Shown here piece after piece: positions 7,893 to 15,367 of a DNA stretch of 64,000 bases. Location: contig JAGZSY010000012.1 of the NCBI GenBank assembly GCA_018380885.1, positions 1-64,000 on the forward strand, in the 5' to 3' direction. The notes beneath the pieces are model-generated. The model searched no databases and was not told the origin of the DNA. It worked only from the letters and a program-made list of their open reading frames with translations. How positions within the stretch are numbered: the stretch's first letter is position 1; every line of letters begins with the position of its first letter. This DNA comes from Enterocloster asparagiformis. GTDB lineage: Bacteria; Bacillota; Clostridia; Lachnospirales; Lachnospiraceae. A program made the position numbers and the translations under genes.

Positions 7893-9278
7893 CTACATAC
7901 CAAGCAGCTTTTCTCCCACTTTTACAATATCTCCGGCCCCCATAGTTATCAACAAATCGCCGTTCATACAATTTTCCAAAATAAATGTCTCGATCTCGTC
8001 AAAGGACGGGATAAAGTGCGCGGGAGTTCCCAATTCCTGGATTTTACTGGCAATATCGGCGGAGCTGACGCCCAACGTGTCTGTCTCCCGGGCCGCGTAG
8101 ATGTCCGCCAGAATCACCTCGTCCGCCGCCGCCAGCGTCTCGGCGAACTGGTCCAGAAACGCCTTGGTGCGGGTGTAGGTGTGGGGCTGGAACACGCACC
8201 ACAGCTTCCGGTGGGGATAATTCTTCGCCGCCGCCAGCGTGGCCCTGATCTCCTGGGGATGGTGAGCGTAATCGTCAATGATCGTCACCCCGCCGATCTC
8301 CCCCTTTTTCTCAAACCTCCGGTCCGTACCCGTGAAATTCTTAAGCCCGGCCATAATGGCGTCAAAGCCCACGCCCAGCTCCATCACCGCCGCGATGGCC
8401 GCCAGGGAATTGTACACGTTGTGCTCGCCCGTAACGCCCAGGGAAATTCGGTTCACGATCTCCCCCTGCACGATCAGATCATACGACGGGCGTGCAAACT
8501 CGTCGTATGTAATGTTCTGCGCCGTGTAATCGCTGTCCGCCGCGGCTCCGAAGGTGACGATCCGGCAGTCCAGCCCCTTCGTGATCTCCGTCAGGTTCTC
8601 GATGCCGCTGTTGATCACCAGCACGCCGTCCCTGGGAAGCTTTTGCGCAAACAGGCGGAAGGAATGGCGGATATCCGACAAATCCTTGAAGAAATCCAGG
8701 TGGTCCTCCTCGATGTTCAAAACCACCTCCATGGTCGGATAAAACGAAAGGAAGCTGTTGGTATACTCGCAGGCCTCGGTGACAAACAGGTTCGGGCTGC
8801 CCACGCGGATATTTCCGCCGATGCCCTTTAAAATCCCGCCCACGGACACCGTGGGATCCATGTTCCCGGCCAGCAGCATCTCCGCCACCATGGAGGTGGT
8901 GGTGGTCTTGCCGTGGGTACCGGAAATAGCTACGGACTGCTTGTAATTGCGCATCATTTCGCCCAGAAATTCCGCCCTGGAGAGCATGGGCAGGCCCTTC
9001 TCCCTGGCTGCGATAAACTCGGGGTTATCCTCGTGGATGGCGGCTGTGTACACCACCGCCTCGATCCCCGGCTCCTTCTCGATATTGGCAGCCCGCTGCC
9101 CGTAGTACACCCTGGCCCCCTTGGCCGCCAGCCGGTCCGTCAGCTCCGTCTCGTGGGCATCAGACCCGGATACCGTAAATCCCTCGTCCAGCAGAATCTC
9201 CGCCAGACCGCTCATGCTGATGCCTCCGATTCCAATAAAATGCACATGCGACCGCTTGCTAAAATCTATCTGATACAT
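7893..9278 (-). CDS. murC: UDP-N-acetylmuramate--L-alanine ligase
   Basis: 461 residues, the normal MurC length. An N-terminal Rossmann-like UDP-binding motif (HFIGIGGISMSGLAEILLD) is followed by the ATP-binding loop SGTHGKTTTTSMVAEML (~110-126), the Mur ligase central domain with EACEYTNSFL and EEDHLDFF, and a C-terminal domain with DDYAHHPQEIRAT. The enzyme adds L-alanine to UDP-MurNAc in the cytoplasmic stage of peptidoglycan synthesis. The ATG follows AAAGGAATTGAAAG. It is upstream of the DnaA-box cluster and may be co-transcribed with dnaD. Confidence 0.95.
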   Translation of the reverse strand: MYQIDFSKRSHVHFIGIGGISMSGLAEILLDEGFTVSGSDAHETELTDRLAAKGARVYYGQRAANIEKEPGIEAVVYTAAIHEDNPEFIAAREKGLPMLSRAEFLGEMMRNYKQSVAISGTHGKTTTTSMVAEMLLAGNMDPTVSVGGILKGIGGNIRVGSPNLFVTEACEYTNSFLSFYPTMEVVLNIEEDHLDFFKDLSDIRHSFRLFAQKLPRDGVLVINSGIENLTEITKGLDCRIVTFGAAADSDYTAQNITYDEFARPSYDLIVQGEIVNRISLGVTGEHNVYNSLAAIAAVMELGVGFDAIMAGLKNFTGTDRRFEKKGEIGGVTIIDDYAHHPQEIRATLAAAKNYPHRKLWCVFQPHTYTRTKAFLDQFAETLAAADEVILADIYAARETDTLGVSSADIASKIQELGTPAHFIPSFDEIETFILENCMNGDLLITMGAGDIVKVGEKLLGM

Positions 9279-9559
9279 CTTTCAATTCCTTTCCCTGCCC
9301 GGAACCCCCAATTTTAACAAAATCTGGAAGAACTCTCCCGCGCATATAATTATAGTATGTGGTATAAATCTCTTTTGACTGCCCGCCAAGGCATATCTAC
9401 GCCTATTATACCAAAAACCCACGCAAATTCCACACAAAAAAACAGAGAAATTCCGCCCCGAAACCCTCCATTCCCAAACATATCGCCCCATTTGCGCCGA
9501 ATCAGGTCTAACGCCCTCAGAGGCGGCCCTCCTTTTGCCAAGCACAGCGCTCTCCGCCC
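9279..9559. other. Divergent intergenic region murC / DsbA-like gene
   Basis: No gene is supported here. On the minus strand a perfect TATAAT (9349-9354) about 75 bp before murC is the likely murC -10 box, but I see no good -35 at 16-18 bp. The rest is moderately AT-rich and featureless. Confidence 0.5.
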
Positions 9560-9588
9560 TTGAATCCTCCGTCCCCTTCTGCTATACT
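9560..9588 (+). promoter_or_regulatory. Sigma-A-type promoter of the DsbA-like gene
   Basis: TTGAAT (9560-9565) and TATACT (9583-9588) are separated by 17 bp and lie 36 bp before the GTG start at 9625. Confidence 0.65.
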
Positions 9589-9624
9589 CATTCATCATAC
9601 ACCACACAAAGGAGGAAAATCTCT

Positions 9625-10155
9625 GTGAAGCTGGAACTCTTCTTCGACTATATCTGTCCCTACTGTTACCGCGGCCATCGGATGTTCCTGGAGCTGCTGC
9701 CCCTGTACCCGGGCCTGGAAGTCATCTGGCGCCCCTGCGAGTCCCATCCGCGCCCGGAAAACGCTTACCGCCACAGCGACCTGGCCATCCAGGGCATGTA
9801 TTACCTGGAGGACCACGGCGGCGATCTCCCGGCCTACCACCAGCTGGTCTATGAGGCCCACTTTGAGCGGGGCCTGGACATCTCCGATCCCTCCGTCCTC
9901 TCCCGTCTGGCGGCGGCCTGCGGCGCTGAGGACGCCGCTTTCAAACGCTCGCTGGCCCAAAACCAATACGCCCGCCGCCTGGAGGAGGGAAACCGCTACG
10001 CCTGGGAAACCCTGAGGCTGGACGCGGTGCCCAGCTATCTGGCCCCAGGCGGCCCGGACGTCAAGGCCCCCGGCCGCTTCATCGGCTCCCGCGACGACCT
10101 GCCCGTCACCCGGAAACAGCTGGAACGCTTCCTGTCAAATCTGTGCCGCCCGTAA
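9625..10155 (+). CDS. DsbA-family thioredoxin-fold protein
   Basis: 176 residues with a thioredoxin-type active site, FFDYICPYCYRG (CPYC at ~11-14), followed by the helical insertion and a terminal VPSYLAPGG segment with the expected cis-proline position. This matches the cytoplasmic DsbA/FrnE-like oxidoreductase group; there is no signal peptide. The start is the GTG at 9625, preceded by AAAGGAGG (9608-9615). The upstream frame is open but lacks a ribosome binding site. Substrate unknown: it could be a disulfide isomerase-like or glutathione-transferase-kappa-like enzyme. It is the only plus-strand gene in the first 20 kb apart from the GtrII-like gene. Confidence 0.75.
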   Translation: MKLELFFDYICPYCYRGHRMFLELLPLYPGLEVIWRPCESHPRPENAYRHSDLAIQGMYYLEDHGGDLPAYHQLVYEAHFERGLDISDPSVLSRLAAACGAEDAAFKRSLAQNQYARRLEEGNRYAWETLRLDAVPSYLAPGGPDVKAPGRFIGSRDDLPVTRKQLERFLSNLCRP

Positions 10156-10172
10156 CTGCTTCCGGGCAGCCT

Positions 10173-10438
10173 GTCAAAACAGCGCAGACCGCAGTCTCAC
10201 CGGGCACTCTGCCAAAACGGCGCAGACCGCAGCCTCACCGGCCGCCATGTCAAAACAGCGCAGACCGCAGCCTCACCGAACACCATGTCAAAACAGCACC
10301 GACTGCAGCCTCACCGAACACTCTATCAAAACAGCGCTAACCGCAGCCTCACCGAACATTCTGTCAAAACAGCGCCAACCGCAGCCTGCCCGAACATTCT
10401 GCCAAAACAGCGCCGCCGGAATCCACTCCCGGCGGCGC
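10173..10438. repeat. 38-bp tandem repeat, seven copies
   Basis: The motif GYCAAAACRGCGC begins at 10173, 10211, 10249, 10287, 10325, 10363 and 10401, exactly 38 bp apart each time. Units share AACAGCGC, ACCGCAGCCTCACCG and a short variable end. There are no unique spacers, so it is not a CRISPR array. Since 38 is not divisible by three, the open frames crossing it are not credible genes. The seventh copy merges into the ABC-F terminator. Confidence 0.9.
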
Positions 10439-10440
10439 TG
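10404..10440 (-). terminator. Rho-independent terminator of the ABC-F gene
   Basis: A 12-bp GC-rich perfect stem (10408-10419 with 10429-10440) and 9-nt loop are followed on the minus strand by TTTT, which is the complement of the AAAA in the last 38-bp repeat. It lies 18 bp past the ABC-F stop codon. Confidence 0.8.
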
Positions 10441-10458
10441 TGATATTCTCAAAATCTC

Positions 10459-12345
10459 CTATTCCGTCTCCATTCCATTTTCCGCGTCCCACCACTCCAG
10501 ACAATGCTCGCACCAGCGCTTTGCGGCCTCCTCACGGTCCGCCAGAACCTGCTCGTATTCCCTCTGCCCGTCCCAGGCCTTGCCCTGCCAGAATGCCTCC
10601 GATTCCAGCCAGCGGCCCTCCAGGGCGTTTTTGCGCAGCTCCAGCTCCTCAAACCGGCCTGCGGCCGCCTCCATCCGCTCCGCGGCCAAACGCAGCCGCC
10701 AGTCCCAGTAAGCATCCTCGGTGGATATCTCCCGCAGGCGGTGGCGCTCCGCCTTGGGCACTGCCCGCAGCCCCGCGATCAGCGCCTGCTCCTCGGCCGA
10801 GATCACGGCGGAGATGGCCTGGCCCGACTCCTCCTTCTGCAGGCGCTCAATGTAGTGCTCGTAGCCAAAGGGATAGTACATGGCGCTGTGGTTGTCGAAA
10901 ATCAACACCGCGTCCGCCACCTGCCGGATAAAATACCGGTCGTGGGACACAAAGAGGATCGTCCCCCGGTAAGCCTGAAACGCGCTCTCCAGGGTCTCCT
11001 TTGCCCGTATGTCCATGTGGTTAGTGGGCTCGTCCAGTATCAGGAAATTTGGCCGGCTCTGCAGCAGCTCGGCCAACACCAGCCTGGCCTTCTCCCCGCC
11101 CGACAGATCGCTCACCCGCTTTGACGCCTCCCGGCCGCCGAACAGATACGCGCCCAGGGTGGAGTGCACCTCCTTCTCCGTCATCACCGGGAACAGCCTG
11201 TGAAAATGCTCGGCCACGGACAGCTCGGACTCGATCTCTGCGGAGCGCTGGTCGAAATAGCCGATGGTGATGTTCACCCCCAGGGAAAACTCCCCGCCCA
11301 CCGGCGGCACAAACCCTGCGATGGTCTTTAAAAACGTGGTTTTCCCCGCTCCGTTGGGTCCCAGCAGGCCGATCTTCTGGCCCCGGCGGATGCGCAGGCT
11401 CAGCTCCAGAAGCGCCCTGCCGTAGCCCAGCTTTAAGTGCTCGGCCTCAAAGACCCACTTGCTGCCGGGAATCAGGGGCGTGATATCCCCGGTAAAAAAA
11501 CCGCCTTCCTCCTCCTGGGGTTTTTCCACCCGCTCCATCCGCTCCATCTGCTTGCGCTTGGCCCTGGCAAACGCCGCCTTGGTCGGCTTGTGCTTAAAGC
11601 GCTCCACCAACTCCTCCAAACGTCTGAACTCCTCCTGCTGGCGCTCGTAGGCCCTGGCCTGCAGCTTCCGGCGCTTGCGCTTTTCCTCCCGGTAGGCCGT
11701 GTAATTTCCGGCATAGCGCGTCAGCCTCCTGTCCTCCAGCTCGTAGACCACATCCGCGGTACGGTCCAGAAAAAAGCGGTCATGGGACACCATGACCACG
11801 GCCCCCGGATAACGGCGCATGTACTGTTCCAGCCATCCCACCGTGTCCATGTCCAGGTGATTGGTGGGCTCGTCCAGCAGCAGGATGTCCGGCTTGTCAA
11901 GCAGCAGGCGGATCAGCGCGATCTTGGTCCGCTCGCCGCCGGAAAACTGCGACAGGCGTTTTCCCCTGTCCTCCTTCTGAAAACCGAACCCGGTAAACAG
12001 GACCTCGTACTCCCGCTGGTACTCAAACCGCTCCCGGGAGAAGGGGTCTTTCTCCGGACAGCCGGCCAAAATCTCCTCCTCCACGGTCCGATCATCCCCC
12101 AAAAACGCCTGCTGGCGCAGCATACCCACCGTCCTCCGCCGGTCCCGGCTGATCCCCGGTCCCTGGCGGCGGTCGTCCCGGTCCAAATCTATTTCTCCGG
12201 CGATCAGGCGCAGAAGCGTGGTCTTTCCGGCTCCGTTTTTGCCCACCACCGCAATCTTTTCCGCGCCGCGAATCTCAAAATCAATGTGGGATAATATCAC
12301 TTCCCCGCCGGCGCTGACGGTTCCATCCGAAATCTGATACAACAT
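10459..12345 (-). CDS. ABC-F family ATPase (ribosome-associated type)
   Basis: About 628 residues with two ABC cassettes and no membrane domain. The first cassette has Walker A GKNGAGKTT, signature FSGGERTK and Walker B ILLLDEPTNHLD. The second has GPNGAGKTT, LSGGEKAR and FLILDEPTNHMD. The linker KPTKAAFARAKRKQMERMERV is the charged inter-domain helix typical of ABC-F proteins that act on ribosomes, either in translation quality control or antibiotic target protection. A long charged C-terminal helix follows the second cassette. ATG at 12345 (MLYQISDG) is preferred over the upstream in-frame start because AAAGGAAAGGG is correctly placed before it. Which antibiotic, if any, cannot be told. Confidence 0.85.
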   Translation of the reverse strand: MLYQISDGTVSAGGEVILSHIDFEIRGAEKIAVVGKNGAGKTTLLRLIAGEIDLDRDDRRQGPGISRDRRRTVGMLRQQAFLGDDRTVEEEILAGCPEKDPFSRERFEYQREYEVLFTGFGFQKEDRGKRLSQFSGGERTKIALIRLLLDKPDILLLDEPTNHLDMDTVGWLEQYMRRYPGAVVMVSHDRFFLDRTADVVYELEDRRLTRYAGNYTAYREEKRKRRKLQARAYERQQEEFRRLEELVERFKHKPTKAAFARAKRKQMERMERVEKPQEEEGGFFTGDITPLIPGSKWVFEAEHLKLGYGRALLELSLRIRRGQKIGLLGPNGAGKTTFLKTIAGFVPPVGGEFSLGVNITIGYFDQRSAEIESELSVAEHFHRLFPVMTEKEVHSTLGAYLFGGREASKRVSDLSGGEKARLVLAELLQSRPNFLILDEPTNHMDIRAKETLESAFQAYRGTILFVSHDRYFIRQVADAVLIFDNHSAMYYPFGYEHYIERLQKEESGQAISAVISAEEQALIAGLRAVPKAERHRLREISTEDAYWDWRLRLAAERMEAAAGRFEELELRKNALEGRWLESEAFWQGKAWDGQREYEQVLADREEAAKRWCEHCLEWWDAENGMETE

Positions 12346-12486
12346 GCGTTTTACCCTTTCCTTTTCCCATCCGCCGCTCACAGCGCCGGCTTCTCCGGAC
12401 AGCCGCAGGGGCGGTCATAGGTGGAGCCGCCCGGACGGCGGCCCTTTGCCGGATGTGATGGGCTGCCGGCGGCCCGTTTCCCCCTC

Positions 12487-12515
12487 ATTATACGAAAATT
12501 CCCCATCCGTTTCAA
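12487..12515 (-). promoter_or_regulatory. Sigma-A-type promoter of the ABC-F gene
   Basis: Minus strand TTGAAA (12510-12515) and perfect TATAAT (12487-12492) with a 17-bp spacer. The resulting leader is ~135 nt long and contains a GC-rich inverted repeat near 12424-12470, so leader control is possible but not shown. Confidence 0.7.
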
Positions 12516-12775
12516 TGGCAACTTGCCGCAAGCCCCGGCCCCTTTCCCGCAAATCCCACCGTTTTTAAAAATTTGACATAGCGCTTTTCCAGGCGGTGAA
12601 ATTTACCGCCCCCGGCGCCCCCGCACCGCACAGTCCCGCGCAATCCCCTCCGACGACCTGCGCCGCCCGAAGGCCATTGACCGGCCTGCTCCCTAACGTG
12701 GCCGGGAAACCCCAAGCGGCCGGGGCGTTTTGTGATCCATTGGCAGGGCTGTCAATCCGCGCCGGAGTATATTAC
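12516..12775. other. Intergenic stretch with no recognisable gene
   Basis: Only a small inverted repeat (GGCGGT/ACCGCC around 12592-12610) was noticed. No coding signal or conserved motif is supported. Confidence 0.4.
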
Positions 12776-12816
12776 AAAAAATGGAGAATCCCTCAACGGA
12801 ATCCCCCATTTTTTTC
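12776..12816. terminator. Terminator downstream of queT
   Basis: On the minus strand seven A:T pairs (AAAAAAT/ATTTTTT) continue into six G-rich pairs including two G-T wobbles. The stem encloses a ~13-nt loop and ends in a T run. It lies 24 bp past the queT stop. Confidence 0.65.
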
Positions 12817-12839
12817 CTTTGTCTGCGCACAGCGCCTCT

Positions 12840-13346
12840 TCAGCGCGCCGCCTGCGCCTTATGTCTGAAAATGATACCTTTGTAGCGGTCCAGCGTCACC
12901 AGCAGGGCGTTTCCCAGCACGCCCACGGCCAGAATCTCGCCGATCCCCACGGTCCCGATCATATAGACGATCAAATCCGGTGCGCCGTAGGCGTAGCGCA
13001 GCACCCAGGGAATGATCAGGGTGTTGGCCATGATGGGCGGCAGGCACACCAGCCATTTGTGGCGGCGCAGCTTCCATGAGCCCAGAGCGCCGATGAGCGT
13101 GGCCAGGCTTCCGAACACCACATCCAGCATGGCCGAACCGAAAAACAGGTTGGACAGCAGACAGCCGATGAACAGCCCGGGCACCGCGGCCGGCGTGAAA
13201 AACGGCAGGATGCACAGAGCCTCCGAGATGCGGAACTGGATCGGGCCGAAGCTGATGGGCGCGAACACCATGGTCAGCGCCACATAGATCGCCGCAATGG
13301 CCGCCCCGTGGACAATCAGGTACACATTTTTGTTGTTTTCTCTCAT
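12840..13346 (-). CDS. queT: QueT-family queuosine-precursor transporter
   Basis: 168 residues with about five to six hydrophobic segments. The start NKNVYLIVHGAAIAAIYVALT and the FGPIQFRISEALCILPFF motif are characteristic of the QueT (DUF988) family, the substrate-specific S component of an energy-coupling-factor transporter for preQ1/preQ0. No tRNA-guanine transglycosylase or ECF A/T genes are nearby, as expected for group II ECF systems. The ATG follows AGAGGAG (13357-13363). A preQ1-type aptamer-like element in the leader ends in this ribosome binding site, supporting both the annotation and translational control. Confidence 0.85.
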   Translation of the reverse strand: MRENNKNVYLIVHGAAIAAIYVALTMVFAPISFGPIQFRISEALCILPFFTPAAVPGLFIGCLLSNLFFGSAMLDVVFGSLATLIGALGSWKLRRHKWLVCLPPIMANTLIIPWVLRYAYGAPDLIVYMIGTVGIGEILAVGVLGNALLVTLDRYKGIIFRHKAQAAR

Positions 13347-13356
13347 ATTCAGTTTT

Positions 13357-13399
13357 CTCCTCTAGTTTTGTTTTAGGTGTGGAAGGTCTCGAACACACC
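13357..13399 (-). ncRNA. preQ1-I-like riboswitch overlapping the queT ribosome binding site
   Basis: Minus strand: six-bp stem GGTGTG (13394-13399) with CACACC (13376-13381), a 12-nt loop beginning TTCGAGA, then the A-rich tail TAAAACAAAACTAGAGGAG. This has the size and layout of the class I preQ1 aptamer (short stem, TTC-starting loop, AAAACTA tail forming a pseudoknot), with the tail running into the ribosome binding site. The loop-tail pairing for the second helix is imperfect compared with the textbook example, so confidence is moderate. Ligand binding should hide the ribosome binding site and lower queT translation. Confidence 0.6.
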
Positions 13400-13503
13400 G
13401 GTTGATTGATCGAAAAGCCTTGATTTTTCCGGCTTTTTGGCCTCATCGCGCGTCTAAAATCAGCCTGTTTACCGCGCGGCAAAGGGTCTTTATCGCACGC
13501 TCC

Positions 13504-13532
13504 ATCTTAGCAGAGTTAAAATCGCCTGTCAA
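13504..13532 (-). promoter_or_regulatory. Sigma-A-type promoter of queT
   Basis: Minus strand perfect TTGACA (13527-13532) and TAAGAT (13504-13509) with 17-bp spacing. It gives a ~150-nt leader that includes an AAAAAGCC/GGCTTTT hairpin (13415-13442) and the preQ1-like element. Confidence 0.7.
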
Positions 13533-13750
13533 TCATTATGTTTTCGATTGCAAAAATAAAAAGGAGAGATATGTCCCTGGCACACCGCTTCCGCGCCGGC
13601 CATCAGAGCGCAGATGCCGCCGTTACAATTTCTGTGTTCTCCAATATTGCGCTGCATCCCATAGGCCCAAACGAAAAAAGGTATTCTTCCTAAATATGGA
13701 CATATCAGGAGGAATACCGGCGAATCTGAGAGAAGCCGCCGCGAAACGGC
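13533..13750. other. Intergenic stretch with no recognisable gene
   Basis: No coding or structural signal is convincing. A short plus-strand frame crosses it, but it lacks codon structure and a family match. Confidence 0.35.
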
Positions 13751-13753
13751 CTA

Positions 13754-13829
13754 AAAGCGCCGCCTTTGGCGCTTTATACCCTTACGCAGCCAAAAGTCCC
13801 CGGGAGACCGCGACGCAGTGCTCCCGGGG
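13754..13829 (-). terminator. Two hairpins ending the TRAP/amino-sugar operon
   Basis: The first minus-strand hairpin has a 9-bp stem (13821-13829 with 13798-13806, CCCCGGGAG type) followed by ACTTTT, a plausible terminator 12 bp past the last stop codon. A second 8-bp hairpin (13768-13775 with 13754-13761) follows. Confidence 0.65.
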
Positions 13830-13840
13830 GATGCGGTAAA

Positions 13841-14575
13841 TCATTGACTCAATAGCAGTTGGGCAGACTCTCTGTCCAAATACAAATACCACTCCGGATG
13901 CGTTTTCAGCAGGGTGGCCGGAATATCCCGCGACACGTCCTCCGTCTCCAGGGTTCTCTTTATAGCCACGGCCTTGCGCTGATCCGGCACCACCGACACG
14001 ATGCACCGGCATTGCATAATCTGGTACGGCGTCATGGAAACCGCCTGGGCCGGGGTTTCCTCAATTGACGGAAACCACCCCTCTCCCACCTGCTGCATCC
14101 GGCATTTTTCGTCCAGGTTGACAATCTTGTACGCTTCCCTTGTATCGAAGTCTGCGGGCGGATCGTTGAACGCGATATGTCCGTTTTCCCCGATCCCGAT
14201 CACGCCCACGTCGATCACCTCTCTTCTCAGCTCACCGGTCAGCGCTCTTAAATAGCCCTCGATGTCGCCCTCCGTGTTCACGAAGTGCGCCGTCACCGGC
14301 ACAATGCCGGTGAACCTGTCCCGAAGGTACCTGCGGAAGCTGGCCGGATGGGATTCGGGCAGGCCCACGTACTCGTCCAGGTGAAACATTTCCACTTTTT
14401 TCCAGTCAACAGGTTGCTCCACCAAATGCTTTAACAGCTCGAATTGCGACGCCCCTGTGGACAGGATGATTCTGGCCCTGCCTTTTTCGCGGATAGCCTC
14501 ATTTAGCTTATCCGCGATCCGGCCGGCGGCGTTCATCCCCATTTCCGCCGCATGATCATAAATGTGAATCTCCAT
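13841..14575 (-). CDS. Glucosamine-6-phosphate deaminase/isomerase paralog A
   Basis: 244 residues of the NagB family (COG0363). Visible are the phosphate loop LSTGASQFELLKHL, the lid motif MFHLDEYVGLPESHPASF and the catalytic loop IGIGENGHIAFNDPP with the His that opens the sugar ring. The enzyme group converts glucosamine 6-phosphate to fructose 6-phosphate and ammonia. The residue corresponding to E. coli Glu148 appears as Asp (FNDP instead of FNEP), shared with the neighbouring paralog, so substrate preference may differ. The ATG has AAAAGGAGAACGCG. It is the last gene of the operon, 12 bp after paralog B. Confidence 0.8.
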   Translation of the reverse strand: MEIHIYDHAAEMGMNAAGRIADKLNEAIREKGRARIILSTGASQFELLKHLVEQPVDWKKVEMFHLDEYVGLPESHPASFRRYLRDRFTGIVPVTAHFVNTEGDIEGYLRALTGELRREVIDVGVIGIGENGHIAFNDPPADFDTREAYKIVNLDEKCRMQQVGEGWFPSIEETPAQAVSMTPYQIMQCRCIVSVVPDQRKAVAIKRTLETEDVSRDIPATLLKTHPEWYLYLDRESAQLLLSQ

Positions 14576-14587
14576 CGCGTTCTCCTT

Positions 14588-15361
14588 TTACGAATTGCCT
14601 TCCAGAATATACTGTGCCGAATCGGCGTCCAGGTACAGACTGGCCCCCTCGTGCGCTCTCATCACAGTGGCCGGGCAAGCCTCGCCCACCGGGCCGTTGA
14701 CCAGGCAGCGCACCGCCTCGGCTTTTGTGGCCGCCGGGACCGAGCAGAACATCCTGGCCGCCGCGCAAAGGGCGGGGACCGTGACCGTCACGGCGTGGGT
14801 GGGAACTTCTGAAATATCGCGGAAGCAGCCGTCGTGCACCTGCTGCATCCGGCATTTTTCGTCCAGCCTTACCCGCTTCACCCTGACCGGGTCATGAAAA
14901 TCCGCCACATCGGGATCATTGAATGCGATGTGGCCGTTCTCCCCGATTCCAAGTATGCAGACGTCCAGGGGATGGGAGCCCAGCAGGTCGTCGTACGCTT
15001 TCATGGCGGCCTCCAGGTCGTCCGCGTTCCCGTCGATCAGATTCACGGAGCGAAACTCATACCGGTCGAATATGGCCCGCTTTAAAAAGTTCCTGAATCC
15101 CGCGGGATGTCCCTCGTCCAATCCCGCGTATTCGTCCATGTGAAAGGCATTGACGCGGTTCCACGGAATCTCATATCCGCACAGCGCCTCAAGCGTCTCG
15201 TTCTGGGATGGGGCGGCCGCGAACATGACGTTGATGCATTCCTTTTCCTTTAACAGCTCCAGCATATACGCAGCGATCTCATTTCCGGCGCACGTCCCCA
15301 TTTCCTGCCGCGTGGCAAATATCTTCACCTTCAGCTTGTCAACGCAAAACTCTTTGATCAT
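14588..15361 (-). CDS. Glucosamine-6-phosphate deaminase/isomerase paralog B
   Basis: 257 residues, homologous to the adjacent paralog A and to NagB. Motifs: FAAAPSQNETLEAL, AFHMDEYAGLDEGHPAGF and LGIGENGHIAFNDPD, plus DEKCRMQQVHDG, which matches DEKCRMQQVGEG in paralog A. The N-terminal phosphate loop (AAPSQNE) departs from the usual TGxTP pattern. The two are clearly diverged duplicates; two linked copies suggest either a hetero-oligomer or two substrates such as 6-phosphates of different amino sugars. Overlaps no neighbour: 12 bp to paralog A and 6 bp to the epimerase gene. Confidence 0.8.
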   Translation of the reverse strand: MIKEFCVDKLKVKIFATRQEMGTCAGNEIAAYMLELLKEKECINVMFAAAPSQNETLEALCGYEIPWNRVNAFHMDEYAGLDEGHPAGFRNFLKRAIFDRYEFRSVNLIDGNADDLEAAMKAYDDLLGSHPLDVCILGIGENGHIAFNDPDVADFHDPVRVKRVRLDEKCRMQQVHDGCFRDISEVPTHAVTVTVPALCAAARMFCSVPAATKAEAVRCLVNGPVGEACPATVMRAHEGASLYLDADSAQYILEGNS

Positions 15362-15367
15362 GATTGA

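Noticed and set aside
10173..10438. Possible CRISPR array
   Set aside because: The whole 38-bp unit is conserved; there are no unique spacers and no cas genes.
10143..10711. Plus-strand open frames crossing the 38-bp repeats
   Set aside because: The unit length is not a multiple of three, so successive copies are read in different frames, and the frames overlap the ABC-F gene antisense.
13402..13839. Plus-strand 145-codon frame in the queT/NagB gap
   Set aside because: It overlaps the queT leader promoter and a terminator, lacks a ribosome binding site and matches no family.
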